Counted from the stretch's first letter, positions 1 through 11,775 are shown. The stretch: 64,000 nt of DNA from Gemmatimonadota bacterium (GCA_022826565.1 JAJDUP010000020.1:1-64000); one strand, 5' to 3'. Translations and numbers: made by a program. The notes: a model not told the origin generated them from the letters alone.

Positions 1-121
1 CCATCGGGCACTTGCTCCGCCTCGTCCGCCGTCGTCTCGGCTCCCTCAGCGCGACTCTCGGCTCTGCAACCCCCGAGACCGGCCATAGCCACTTCCCCCG
101 CACGGCGCTTCCGCTACCCCA

Positions 122-877
122 TTGTTCCACGGCCTGCTAAGGCACTACAACCTCGACGCCATCATCTCGGTCGGCTATCGGGTGAACTCGAAGCGCGCAG
201 TCCGGTTCCGCCAGTGGGCCACGCGCACGCTTCGCGAGCACCTGGTCCGGGGCTACACCCTCAACGAGCGACGGCTTGCCGAACGCGGCTTACGGGAGGC
301 GCGCGACACGCTCGACCTGCTCACTCGAACACTGCGGAATCAGGCCCTGGTGGAAGACACGGGCCGGGCGGTCCTGGAACTCGTCACGCGCTACGCCGAC
401 ACATGGCGGCTGCTGCTCGAATACGACGAGGATCGCCTCGAGGCTCCGGCAGGCACGCGACCGCCGTCCGCCGCCCTCGACCACGCGCAGGCAGTCGCGG
501 CGATTGCGGACTTCAGGGCGGCGCTCATCGCGCGCGGAGAAGCGTCGACCCTTTTCGGAAATCCCCGCGGCGAGGCACTCGAAGCCATACTCGGCAACGT
601 CGAGCAGACCATGTTCGGAGAGCCGCTCTACCGCACCCGCGAAGAAAAGGCCGCGAATCTGCTCTACTTCCTGGTCAAGGACCATCCGTTCACGGACGGG
701 AACAAGCGGATCGCCTCGCTGCTCTTCCTGCTCTACCTTGGCCAGGAGGGGCTGCATCACGACCTGAACCCCCAGGCGCTCACCGCGCTCACCCTCCTCA
801 TTGCCGAGAGCGCTCCCGCCAACAAGGACCTGTTGGTCCGCCTGGTCGTCAATCTGCTGGCGGGCTCGGAGGCATGA
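122..877 (+). CDS. RhuM-family protein with C-terminal Fic domain, 5'-truncated
   Basis: The first ~60 residues match the second half of the RhuM virulence-protein domain (HYNLDAIISVGYRVNSK, then FRQWATRTLREH). A C-terminal Fic/Doc domain carries an intact HPFTDGNKR motif (family HxFx[D/E]GN[K/R]R), which binds nucleotide for AMP- or phosphate transfer. Full-length RhuM/Fic proteins are about 340 aa and begin with an upstream RhuM segment of roughly 80-90 residues. Here that segment is absent: the frame is closed by TAG at 86-88 and neither other forward frame of bases 1-121 encodes it. The TTG at 122 is only the first possible start, so the gene is probably a 5'-deleted remnant whose Fic domain might still be made. 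No antitoxin partner is visible. Confidence 0.65.
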   Translation: MFHGLLRHYNLDAIISVGYRVNSKRAVRFRQWATRTLREHLVRGYTLNERRLAERGLREARDTLDLLTRTLRNQALVEDTGRAVLELVTRYADTWRLLLEYDEDRLEAPAGTRPPSAALDHAQAVAAIADFRAALIARGEASTLFGNPRGEALEAILGNVEQTMFGEPLYRTREEKAANLLYFLVKDHPFTDGNKRIASLLFLLYLGQEGLHHDLNPQALTALTLLIAESAPANKDLLVRLVVNLLAGSEA

Positions 878-882
878 CCCCC

Positions 883-1776
883 TCAGCCCCGCAGGTGCTC
901 GTTGAAGAACGCGATGGTGCGCTCCTGCGCGAGGCCGGCGGCTTCCTCGTCAAAACGTGGGGTGGTGTCGTTGTGGAACCCGTGGTTCGCGCCCTCGTAG
1001 ACGTGGACCACAAACGCCTTACCGTTTGCCTCGAGCGCCTCCTGGTACGCCGGGTAGCGGGCGTTGATCCGCTCGTCCAGACCCGCGAGCTGAATCATCA
1101 GCGGCGCCTGGATGGAGGACACGTCCTCCGGGTCCGGCGCCGACCCGTAGAACGGCACGCCGGCGCCCAGATCCGGAAGGCGGACCGCGAGCTGATTCAC
1201 GACTCCGCCGCCGTAGCAGAACCCGACGGCCCCGACTCGCCCGGTGGTCGACTCGTGGTCGCGCAGGAACCGGAACGCGGCCACCCAGTCCTCCATCATC
1301 ACGTCCCGGTCGAGCTGCCGCTGCATCGTGCGGCCTTCGTCGTCGTTGACGGGGTAGCCGCCCAAGGGGGTGAGCGCGTCCGGCCCCAGGGCCACGAAAT
1401 CCGCCGCGGCGAACCTGCGGACCACGTCTTCGATGTAGGGGTTCAGGCCGCGATTCTCGTGGATGACAAGAACCGCCGGCTTCGGCTCCGTCGCGCCGGC
1501 GGGTACGGCCATGTAGCCCCGCATGGTCCCCGAGCCATCGGGTGAAGGGTAGGTCACGTACTCCTGCCGGATCCGGGCATCGTCGGTCTCTACCTGCCGC
1601 GCCCACGCGTAGTTGGGACGAAGTGCGTCAAGGACCGCCACGGCAGCCGCGCCGCCGCCGAGCACCTTCCCGGCGCCCTCCAGGAAGTCCCGGCGCTGGA
1701 TGTGCCCGTGGACGTAGCCATCGAAGAGCGCCAGCACCTCCTGGGGGAAATCGCTCGCCTTCTTTCGTCTGGTCAT
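883..1776 (-). CDS. Dienelactone hydrolase family protein with Tat-like signal
   Basis: This is an alpha/beta-hydrolase of the dienelactone hydrolase family (297 aa, a usual length for the YghX-like branch). The nucleophile elbow is GFCYGG, with Cys187 as nucleophile; the triad is probably completed by Asp234 (AGLDERI) and His265 (GANHGF). The N-terminus has QRRDFLEGAGK followed by a Gly/Ala-rich hydrophobic stretch to about residue 50, which resembles a twin-arginine export signal, so a periplasmic hydrolase is likely. The exact ester or lactone substrate cannot be read from the sequence. It converges with the RhuM/Fic gene, with 5 bases between the two stop codons, and has no operon partner. 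Confidence 0.85.
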   Translation of the reverse strand: MTRRKKASDFPQEVLALFDGYVHGHIQRRDFLEGAGKVLGGGAAAVAVLDALRPNYAWARQVETDDARIRQEYVTYPSPDGSGTMRGYMAVPAGATEPKPAVLVIHENRGLNPYIEDVVRRFAAADFVALGPDALTPLGGYPVNDDEGRTMQRQLDRDVMMEDWVAAFRFLRDHESTTGRVGAVGFCYGGGVVNQLAVRLPDLGAGVPFYGSAPDPEDVSSIQAPLMIQLAGLDERINARYPAYQEALEANGKAFVVHVYEGANHGFHNDTTPRFDEEAAGLAQERTIAFFNEHLRG

Positions 1777-1905
1777 CGGTATCCTCCGCTGATCGTGTGA
1801 CGACCGCTTTTGCGGGGCCTCGCCCGTGCCGACGGTCTCGGGAATCCCAGCTTGCAGCCGGCGGAGGGAGCGCGCAAGCGCCTCGAGGCGGACGACCCTG
1901 CCGCG

Positions 1906-3000
1906 CTAGGCGTCGCCGCCGTCGTCACCGAGGCGTTCTGCGATCCGGTCGAGCCTCGGCTTGATGGACGACATCACCGCTGCGAACAAGACGAGCGCCC
2001 AACCCGCCGAGAGGATCAGGTGGACACCGACGAGCATCCTTGCTGCGACCGAGACCGGGGCGACCGTCGTGAAGTCCTGCCCGAGCGCGGTGAAGAATGC
2101 GAACGACAACCAGTCGGCAATCCCGGTGGCGTCGCCGGCAAACGCGCCGGGCTGAAATCGACCCAGCATTCCGTAGAATCCGGAGAACAGGAAGATGATC
2201 GTCAGGTAGCCGACGGCAAACCCTCCGATCGGGACCCACATTACGCGCAGGTAGTCGGCAAGGTGGCCGTACACTCGAAGCCGGGGCTGAAGCCACGTGA
2301 TCGCGGCGCGCCCCAGAAGAAAAGCGGCTGCGGGAAGCGCCACCAGCGTGGCCACCAGGAGAACGATCGTCAGGGCCAGGACGACGAATCGAGGTCCACG
2401 GATCTCAACTGCCATCAGAAGACCCATGAGGATGAACACGGCAACCCCACCCAGTACCAGAAGCCGGGAGGGGCGGGCGTCCTGCCAACCCTCCCGATTA
2501 CGGCTGAGGAAACCGGCCATCAGAGTGATCCAGGGCACCAACACCAGGGGCTGGAGCGGTACGAAAAAGGGACGGAAGCTCGCTGCGGACACATAGGGAA
2601 GCAGCCCCAGGCCAAGCAACACAGCCACAATAACGGTCTCGTGCCGCAAGTCTCGATACCCTGCGAGCGATGGCCCGCGGATCCCGCAGATGAGCCCTAC
2701 CGCCAGGGCCAGCGTGGGAGGTATGATGAATCCCCATCGGTTGCCCGAGAGTGCACCGGCACAGAATACTGCGGCGATGCCCACGATCGATCCGATCAGG
2801 ATACCGGTCCACGGGCTGCTGCCAACCGATCGTCCCCGGAGGCCGACGCCTGTACCGATTGCAATCCCGCAGCCCGCGCCTATCAGCACGTCGGTGTGGA
2901 CGCCGGTGAACGCATAACCGAACGACACGACAACCACGGCCACGCAGGCCGTGATACGGATCGCCAGCCAGGCTGTCGGGTTCAGGGGTATTCTGCGCAT
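1906..3000 (-). CDS. Polytopic membrane protein with C-terminal two-TM pore-like domain
   Basis: A 364-aa integral membrane protein with about ten hydrophobic segments (roughly residues 8-30, 35-55, 63-85, 88-107, 120-140, 145-165, 183-203, 207-235, 262-285 and 318-342). The last two flank a re-entrant-loop-like stretch, FFTALGQDFTTVAP, placed where ion channels of the Ion_trans_2 type carry the potassium filter TVGYGD. The layout resembles a pore domain, but the filter residues are not those of a potassium channel. The N-terminal multi-TM part was not recognised. It stands alone, and no ribosome binding site is obvious before the ATG. Function unknown; a channel or channel-derived protein is an inference. 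Confidence 0.6.
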   Translation of the reverse strand: MRRIPLNPTAWLAIRITACVAVVVVSFGYAFTGVHTDVLIGAGCGIAIGTGVGLRGRSVGSSPWTGILIGSIVGIAAVFCAGALSGNRWGFIIPPTLALAVGLICGIRGPSLAGYRDLRHETVIVAVLLGLGLLPYVSAASFRPFFVPLQPLVLVPWITLMAGFLSRNREGWQDARPSRLLVLGGVAVFILMGLLMAVEIRGPRFVVLALTIVLLVATLVALPAAAFLLGRAAITWLQPRLRVYGHLADYLRVMWVPIGGFAVGYLTIIFLFSGFYGMLGRFQPGAFAGDATGIADWLSFAFFTALGQDFTTVAPVSVAARMLVGVHLILSAGWALVLFAAVMSSIKPRLDRIAERLGDDGGDA

Positions 3001-3217
3001 GGGAATGTCGGTTTGGTGTTGGCGACCATATAGCGAATGGCTGGATGCCGGCGCAAGCTGGTGCTACGGGCCATGAAGCGCCCCGACGGACGGTTGTCTC
3101 GAACTTGCAGGGGCAACGCTTCTGCCCTCAGCCGAAGTCGGAACTCCGCCGGAATCATCCGTAATCGCTACATTTTCAGAATCCGACCGCGGCGGTCCAG
3201 ACGATCTGAGGCGGCAA

Positions 3218-4507
3218 ATGACCAAGCGCAAAGAGTCAGATTCGAGCGCCCGTGCCCGCACCGGCGTGCGCTGCCCCTGGTTCTCCTGTCCGGGTATCCT
3301 CCTTCTGCTTGCCACCACCGGCTGCGGAGACTCACTCACCGGCCCCGGCGCAGACGAGATCACCGAGCTTCCACGCGCGCTGAGCGCTGCGGAGGTCGAG
3401 GTCACCAGCGCAAGCAACCGTTTCGCATTCGACCTCCTCGCGCAGGCCAACCGCGCGGGCGACAATCTCTTCCTGTCGCCGCTCTCGGCGTCCATGGCGC
3501 TCGGGATGACCATGAACGGTGCCGCGGGGGAGACCTGGAACCAGATGCGCGACGTTCTCGGGTTCGGGAGCCTCACCGAGGAAGAGATCAACGCCTCCTA
3601 CGGGTCACTGATCGAACTTCTCGTCGGCCTCGATCCCGCCGTCGAGACCGCGATCGGCAACTCCGTGTGGACCCGGCTGGGATTCCCGGTGCATGCGGAC
3701 TTCCTGGACTCCGTGCGAGACGCCTTCGACGCCGAGGTGGCGGAACTCGACTTCGCGGACCCTGCCGCGTCCGTGCGCATCAACGAATGGGTCAGGGCCG
3801 CCACACAGGGTCGCATCGAAGACATCGTTCCCGCGATGATTCCCGACAACGTCGTCATGTACCTGATCAACGCGATCTACTTCAAGGGCTCGTGGACGTT
3901 CCAGTTCGATGCATCCGACACGCGCACCGAGCCCTTCCACCTGGACGACGGCTCCACACGGACCGTGCCGCTCATGACCCTGCGGAGAGAGCTCCAATAC
4001 CAGGAGAACAGCCGATTCCAGGCCGTGGACCTTCCGTACGGCGGGCGGGCCTTTTCGATGACGGTGCTGCTGCCGCAGCAAGGCGTGAGCGTGGACAGCC
4101 TCGCGGCAACTCTCGACCCGGAGGCATGGGAGGGTATCGTCGACAGCTTTCGCGAGACCGACCTGCTGCTCTTCCTGCCGCGCTTCCGGCTACCCTATGA
4201 ACGCACGCTCAACGACGACCTCGCCGCCTTGGGCATGGTCGACGCGTTCGACCACCGGGCGGATTTATCAAGACTCTCGCCGGTCGACGGACTGTGGATC
4301 TCCGAGGTCAAGCAGAAGGCCTGGGTGGATGTCAACGAGGAGGGTACCGAGGCGGCCGCCGCAACCGTGGTCACAATCGTTGAAAGCGCCCCTCCCACCG
4401 TTCGCGCCGATCGGCCCTTCCTCTTCTTCATTCGAGAACGCCTCTCCGGCACCATCCTCTTCGCCGGCAAGCTCGCGGGCCCTCCGGCGAGTTCGGGAAT
4501 GGGCTGA
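3218..4507 (+). CDS. Serpin-family protease inhibitor, predicted lipoprotein
   Basis: A bacterial serpin (429 aa; serpin core about residues 62-420). The N-terminus has a hydrophobic run ending in LLATTGC, a lipobox, so Cys36 is likely lipidated and the protein membrane-anchored outside the cytoplasm. Core serpin motifs include NLFLSPLSASMAL, YLINAIYFKGSW and the C-terminal DRPFLFFIRE. The reactive-loop hinge EEGTEAAAATVV (374-385) has the small residues typical of inhibitory serpins. Counting from the P15 Gly376 puts P1-P1' near Ser390-Ala391, which would suit an elastase- or subtilisin-like target; this is inference. The stop overlaps the start of the next gene by one base (TGATG), so the two are probably co-translated. 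Confidence 0.93.
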   Translation: MTKRKESDSSARARTGVRCPWFSCPGILLLLATTGCGDSLTGPGADEITELPRALSAAEVEVTSASNRFAFDLLAQANRAGDNLFLSPLSASMALGMTMNGAAGETWNQMRDVLGFGSLTEEEINASYGSLIELLVGLDPAVETAIGNSVWTRLGFPVHADFLDSVRDAFDAEVAELDFADPAASVRINEWVRAATQGRIEDIVPAMIPDNVVMYLINAIYFKGSWTFQFDASDTRTEPFHLDDGSTRTVPLMTLRRELQYQENSRFQAVDLPYGGRAFSMTVLLPQQGVSVDSLAATLDPEAWEGIVDSFRETDLLLFLPRFRLPYERTLNDDLAALGMVDAFDHRADLSRLSPVDGLWISEVKQKAWVDVNEEGTEAAAATVVTIVESAPPTVRADRPFLFFIRERLSGTILFAGKLAGPPASSGMG

Positions 4508-5742
4508 TGAACGAGTCGGCGGCACGTGTTGCCCGGGTGATCCTCGTCGCGATCCCCGTGCTGAGTTGCGCTGGACCAGCGGATCCCGCTCCAGACACCG
4601 AGACCTGGGTTACGGAACAAGAATTCGAAATCGGCAATGCCCTCGGGGGCCCCGCCGCGTTCACGCAGGTCAGCGATGTTCGCGTTACACCTGACGGCGC
4701 GCGCGTCTTCGTACTGGAGCCCTACCTGGCCCGAGTCAGTGTATGGACCGCCAGCGGCGACCTTCTGCTGGACATGGAGAAGCTTGGCGAAGGCCCGGGG
4801 GAATTCCTCACGCCCCACCGGGTCGATCCCGGCCGCGACGGGTTCTCCGTGCAGGACACCAGACGGTTCACCTTCTTCGCGGAAGACGGCACGGTCTTGC
4901 GCACGGTCCCCAATCCGCCGTCAAACCTGAGTTTTCAGGGCTTTCGCCTGCGGCCGCAGGTCCTTACGGAGAACGACGGTTACCTGGTCGTGCCGTCCAT
5001 CGCCGGAAGGGTCGCGGCTGCCTGGACGGGGGACGATTCCTTTGAAGAAGTGCCGGTGTTTCACGTCTGGCCACAGGGCGATCGGTGGACCATGGACACA
5101 ATCGCTCTTCTGGACACCCGGAATCGGAACTTGGCTATCAGGCCCCCTGGCTCGCAGTGGGAATTCACGTGGGAGTTCCATACTGGTCAGCCTCTGGCGG
5201 ACGACGACCTCACCTACTTCGATCCGCATACCGGAAACGTGGTCATTGCCCGCAGGAATCGCGGAGACGGTGCGATCGAGTTGCTGGAGATCGCCACGCT
5301 TGGCGATACAATCTGGCATCGTCGCTTCTCTACCGAGCCGGTGCAGTTGCCCGCGCAACTCCTGGAAGACGCGATCGATGCCCTCACCGAACACCTGATC
5401 AACCAGTCGGCGGCGAGCGGGCAGCCGACATCCCGGGGAGAAGCCAGGGTCCTGGTCGAAGACGCTCTCTACGCTCCAGACCCGTTACCTCCCGTTCGGG
5501 ATCTGCGCGGGATGTCGACGGGTGACCTATGGCTGCAGACCTTCGAGGAGGCGGATACGCTGCTGGTTTGGTATTCGATCCGTCGTGGGGACAACGAGTC
5601 GGGACTCCGCCGGGTTCTGTTGCCCACGGGCTTTCGGGCGCGTGACGCGACCTCGACCCACGTCTGGGGCCTGCGCCGCGACTCGCTCGGAGTCACCTAT
5701 GTAGCTGGCCGCAGGCTGGTTCGAGGTTCCGAATCGGAGTAA
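4507..5742 (+). CDS. 6-bladed beta-propeller lipoprotein
   Basis: A 411-aa secreted protein of the 6-bladed beta-propeller type. A signal sequence ends in VLSC (Cys21), a lipobox. Repeating blades show patterns such as GARVFVLEPYLARVSVW and the propeller signature GEGPGEF. It is paralogous to the next gene: both share TE.(E/D)FEIG near the N-terminus, DTIAL.D in the middle and a THVWGLR motif near the C-terminus. The start overlaps the serpin stop codon, so serpin and propeller probably form one operon. Its ligand and role are unknown; such propellers are usually extracytoplasmic binding or scaffold proteins. Confidence 0.75.
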   Translation: MNESAARVARVILVAIPVLSCAGPADPAPDTETWVTEQEFEIGNALGGPAAFTQVSDVRVTPDGARVFVLEPYLARVSVWTASGDLLLDMEKLGEGPGEFLTPHRVDPGRDGFSVQDTRRFTFFAEDGTVLRTVPNPPSNLSFQGFRLRPQVLTENDGYLVVPSIAGRVAAAWTGDDSFEEVPVFHVWPQGDRWTMDTIALLDTRNRNLAIRPPGSQWEFTWEFHTGQPLADDDLTYFDPHTGNVVIARRNRGDGAIELLEIATLGDTIWHRRFSTEPVQLPAQLLEDAIDALTEHLINQSAASGQPTSRGEARVLVEDALYAPDPLPPVRDLRGMSTGDLWLQTFEEADTLLVWYSIRRGDNESGLRRVLLPTGFRARDATSTHVWGLRRDSLGVTYVAGRRLVRGSESE

Positions 5743-5748
5743 GGCAGA

Positions 5749-6957
5749 ATGGAGCAAACAGAAAGAGGTAGAACCGCGTGGGCCATCTCGCTCGCGGCCT
5801 GCCTGATTCTTACCTCTTGGGCGGCTCCAGTGGCTGCCAGCCAGTCGTGGACCACGGAGCCCGACTTCGAGATCGGTGCTGGGGTGGGGCCAGGAGGCAA
5901 CGGAGGGTTTTCCCGCGTGGGGAGCGTTCGCGTGAGCCGCGATGCGAGAGTTCATGTGGTCGAGCCGTGGGCGAGCCGAGTAACCGTTTGGTCTCCGAGC
6001 GGTGAACTCATTCTCCGATTGGAGAGGGAAGGGCCGTTGGCCGACTTCGGGCGCCCACACGGGGTCCGATTGCTACCGGACGGCTTCTGGGCGACGTACG
6101 ACCGACACTTCGTGCGCTTTTCCGATGATGGAGCGGTCCTCGAGGTTGTGGAATCGTCCGTGCCGGGCGCCGGTGTGGTATTTGACAACCACGGCATTCT
6201 GACACGAGGCCGGCTGCCTCGGCCGTCGGTCATGCTGGGGTGGGCGCAAGGCGAGACCGGGCACGAGTTGGCAATAGTGCACTACGCCGGAAACGATGAG
6301 AACCATACCGCGGACACGATCGCTCTGATGGATGTTGGGCGTATGGCACTTGGCATCCGTTTCGACGACGGTACCTCGCCATTTCCCGAAGCAATGGTCG
6401 CAACGCAACCCTTCTCGGACTCCGACCTGAGCTATTTCGATGGCGATAGAGAGAGCGTCGGAATCGTCCGGAGAAGCGGTGCTCCCGGTCAGGTTGTCGT
6501 GACCGAGATCACCGCACGGGGCGATACAGTCTGGCGTCGATCGCTGGTGCTCCCGCCTGTGCCGATCCGCGCTGAACGGGTCGAGGAGACCGTCCGGGAG
6601 TTGGCCACCAGCGCCGCGTCGTCCGCGCAACGTTTAGGTCGCCCCATCTCGGAGGGAACTGCGCGACGGCTCGCCACAGAAGCACTCTACGTGCCCGAGC
6701 ATCTTCCCGCAGTGGCGGTAGCGCGGGCCACCAATTCTGACGAACTCTGGCTCCGATCCCACGAAGTATCCGACACTTTGAGGGTCTGGTACGCCCTGCA
6801 CAGGCGGGATGACGTTGCCGAACCCCGGCGGGTGTTGCTGCCGGAGTCGTTTCAACTGCTGGACGCGACCAGGACACATGTGTGGGGATTGCGATCCGAA
6901 TCAGAGAACCGTTCCCGGGTCGTGGGCCGCCGATTGGTGCCAAAGCCCAATCCATGA
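5749..6957 (+). CDS. Secreted 6-bladed beta-propeller protein, paralogue of the preceding gene
   Basis: A 402-aa protein that starts 6 nt after the preceding propeller gene and is its tandem paralogue (shared DLSYFDGDRESV-like, DTIALMD and THVWGLR blocks). Unlike its neighbour it has a plain Sec signal (WAISLAACLILTSWAAPVAAS) without a lipobox Cys, so it may be released or periplasmic, not lipid-anchored. That split between an anchored and a soluble copy could mean a paired function, but this is inference. Substrate unknown. The reading frame ends 72 bp before the convergent purF gene. Confidence 0.72.
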   Translation: MEQTERGRTAWAISLAACLILTSWAAPVAASQSWTTEPDFEIGAGVGPGGNGGFSRVGSVRVSRDARVHVVEPWASRVTVWSPSGELILRLEREGPLADFGRPHGVRLLPDGFWATYDRHFVRFSDDGAVLEVVESSVPGAGVVFDNHGILTRGRLPRPSVMLGWAQGETGHELAIVHYAGNDENHTADTIALMDVGRMALGIRFDDGTSPFPEAMVATQPFSDSDLSYFDGDRESVGIVRRSGAPGQVVVTEITARGDTVWRRSLVLPPVPIRAERVEETVRELATSAASSAQRLGRPISEGTARRLATEALYVPEHLPAVAVARATNSDELWLRSHEVSDTLRVWYALHRRDDVAEPRRVLLPESFQLLDATRTHVWGLRSESENRSRVVGRRLVPKPNP

Positions 6958-7029
6958 CATCCCGCTCGATGCGCGGTTCCGCTCGTGAGCCGGGTGGAAT
7001 GATGTCGTGACGCTCGTAATCCAGGCAGC

Positions 7030-8480
7030 CTACAATACTAAATCAAATTGTTTAGTATTCTCGGCCTTCTCCTGCAGATCCACCAGCGGCGCCGAATAAT
7101 CACCCGAAAAACAGGCCGTGCAGTACGGGCTGCCCTCGGCCACCGCATCGACCATCCCGTCCAGCGACAGGTACCCGAGCGAGTCCACCTCCAGATCGGC
7201 GGCGATCTCGTCCACCGACATCCCCGACCCCTTGAGCTCTTCCTTCGAGGGCATGTCGATCCCGTAGTAGCAGGGGTGGCGCACGGGCGGACTGGCCACG
7301 CGGAAATGCACCTCGGCCGCTCCCGCGCCGCGGATGAACTTGACCAGGCTGGATGAGGTGGTCCCGCGCACGATCGAGTCGTCCACGACCACCACGCGCT
7401 GGCCGGCCAGCACCTCTTTCACCGGGTTGTACTTGACGCGCGCGCCGAAGTCGCGGTCTGCCTGCGACGGGCGGATGAAGGTGCGGCCGATGTAATGGTT
7501 GCGGAGCAGCCCCAGCTCGTAGGGAATGCCGCTCTGTTCACTGTAGCCGAGCGCGGCCGAGTTGGCGCTGTCGGGCACGGCGATCACGCAGTCGCCGGCA
7601 ACCGGGTGCTCCCTGGCCAGCTGCCGCCCGAAGGCTCGCCGTGCCCTGTCCACGCTCATTCCCCACAGGTATGAATCGGGCCGCGCGAAGTACACGAGCT
7701 CGAAGATGCACGGCGCGGGGGTCTGCGGGTGCATCCCGGGGAGGCTCTCGACCTCGCCTCCGCGGAAGCGCACCAGCTCGCCGGGCTCGATATCCCGGAC
7801 GTAGGTGGCTCCCACGAGGTCCAGGGCGCAGGTTTCGCTGGTGACGATGTGCCCGTCGTCCAGCTCTCCCATGACCAGCGGCCTGAACCCGCGCGGGTCG
7901 CGCACCGCGTACATCGTCTCGCCGACGGTCATCACGAGCGAATAGGCACCCTCGAGGAAGCTGAGCGCGTCCCGCACCTGCGCCTGCACCATCCGGTGCC
8001 GCGAACGCGCGATCAGGTGCACGATGACTTCGGAGTCGGAGGTGCTCTGGAAGATCGCACCCTCGTGCACGAGTTGGCGCTTCACCGCGTGGGCGTTGGT
8101 CAGGTTGCCGTTGTGCACGATCGCCAGATCGCCTTCCGAATACCCGGCCACGATCGGTTGGGCGTTGACCCGCTGACCTCCGCCGGCGGTGGAGTAGCGG
8201 ACGTGGCCTAGCGAGGTGCTTCCCGGCAGCGATTCGAGTCGTTTCGCGTCGAATACGTCCGCGACAAGGCCGAGTTCCTTGTACACGCGCGTCCGGTCGC
8301 CGTTGGCGGCGCAGATCCCGGCAGCCTCCTGTCCCCGGTGCTGCAACGCATGAAGCGCGAGGAAGGAGAGTTCGGCGGCATTCTCGACGCCGCAGATCCC
8401 CACGATGCCGCATTCCTCGCGCGGACGGTCGTCGAGGTGGCTCAAGGGGATGTCGGTCGGCCTGCGCCCACCCTGTCGCA

Positions 8481-8481
<1 letters not shown>
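7030..8481 (-). CDS. purF: Amidophosphoribosyltransferase
   Basis: First enzyme of de novo purine synthesis: transfers glutamine amide nitrogen to PRPP to make 5-phosphoribosylamine. 483 aa. A 23-residue propeptide precedes the Ntn nucleophile Cys24 (EECGIVGI), and the glutaminase domain fills the first half. The phosphoribosyltransferase half has the PRPP loop VVVDDSIVRGTTS. Cysteines in APCIF, HPCYYG and SPYCTAC match the ligands of the 4Fe-4S, Bacillus-type enzyme. It is the last gene of the minus-strand pur chain; its ATG shares one base with the purL stop (TAATG), indicating translational coupling. Confidence 0.98.
7034..7059. repeat. AT-rich inverted repeat inside the 3' end of purF
   Basis: AATACTAAA and TTTAGTATT form a perfect 9-bp inverted repeat separated by 8 nt (TCAAATTG). 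It lies wholly inside the last codons of purF (peptide ENTKQFDLVL). The codons used (AAT ACT AAA CAA TTT GAT TTA GTA) are unlike the GC-ending codons of the rest of the gene. The stem is almost all A-T and no U-tract follows it, so it is not a standard intrinsic terminator; a protein-binding site is another possibility. Confidence 0.6.
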
Positions 8482-10807
<2,326 letters not shown>

Positions 10808-10808
<1 letters not shown>

Positions 10809-11509
10809 TACGCCACCTCCGCACGTGCCAGCGCACCCACGAGGGATGTGAACAGCGGCAGGCCGTCGACCGAGCCGAGCGCGGGATCGAAGGCGCGGTC
10901 GGGGTGGGGCATCATGCCGAGCACGTTGCCGCGGGCGTTCACGATGCCGGCGATGTTGTTGAGCGAGCCGTTGGGGTTGGCCAATTCCGATACGGCGCCG
11001 CTTGCATCGCAATACCGGAACACCACGCGCCCCCCGTCCTCCAACTCGGCGAGCGTCTCCGGGTCCGCGTAGTAGTTGCCGTCGGCGTGCGACAGCGGCA
11101 TGCGGATGACCTGGCCCTCGCGATACTCGGAGGTGTAGACCGTGTCCGCACGCTCCACCCGCATCGTGCAGTCGTGGGATTGGAAGCGGAGCGACTCGTT
11201 GCGGAGCAGCGCGCCCGGGAGCAGTCCCGCCTCGCAGAGCACCTGGAAGCCGTTGCAGATCCCGACGACGAGGCCGCCGCCGCGGGCGAAGTCGACCACG
11301 GAGTCCATGATCGGGCTGAAGCGGGCGATCGCGCCGGGCCGCAGGTAGTCGCCGTGCGCGAAACCGCCGGGGACGACCACCGCGTCCGCGCCGCTCAGCG
11401 ACGTCTCGCGGTGCCACACGTACGACGGCGATCCGCCGGCAACATCGACGGAGCGGTGGCAGTCCTGGTCGCAGTTGGATCCGGGGAAGGTGATGATCGC
11501 GACGTTCAT
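10808..11509 (-). CDS. purQ: Phosphoribosylformylglycinamidine synthase subunit PurQ
   Basis: Class I glutamine amidotransferase subunit that supplies ammonia to PurL. 233 aa from [16 protein letters not shown], the canonical PurQ start. The nucleophile Cys is in GICNGFQVL, and the C-terminal catalytic part is [10 protein letters not shown]. The longer ORF-track start runs through purS in the wrong frame and was rejected. The ATG overlaps the purS stop (ATGA), and the stop overlaps the purL start (TAATG). Confidence 0.97.
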
Positions 11510-11775
11510 CGGGCGGCTCCACCGTTCTCCGACGCGGTCACCCGGAAGTCCTCGGTGACGGGGTTGGCGAGGAGCTTGCGGCACATCTCCTCGACACGCT
11601 CCCGCGCGGCCTCGGGCGACGCGGCCGTGACCTCGAGATAGATCGCCTTTCCTACCCGTACCTCGTCGACGGCGTCGTATCCCAGCGAAGACAGGGCGTG
11701 ATGGATCGCCTTGCCTTGCGGATCCAGCAGGCCGGGCCGGGGCGTGACCAGCACCTCCACTGTGAATCGGCTCAA
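11506..11775 (-). CDS. purS: Phosphoribosylformylglycinamidine synthase subunit PurS
   Basis: Small subunit that bridges PurL and PurQ in the three-part FGAM synthase. 89 aa, close to the family norm. Recognisable PurS core: [21 protein letters not shown] and [11 protein letters not shown]. The only start that fits the family is TTG at 11775, whose last two bases form the pssA stop (TTGA). The ORF track hides it at the end of a 433-aa shadow ORF that is pssA read in another frame. Coupling to pssA by a TTG start probably keeps its output tied to translation of the upstream gene. Confidence 0.93.
   Translation of the reverse strand: MSRFTVEVLVTPRPGLLDPQGKAIHHALSSLGYDAVDEVRVGKAIYLEVTAASPEAARERVEEMCRKLLANPVTEDFRVTASENGGAAR

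Noticed and set aside
7034-7059. Intrinsic terminator of purF
   Set aside because: The stem is nearly all A-T, has an 8-nt loop and no U-tract follows; kept only as an inverted repeat.
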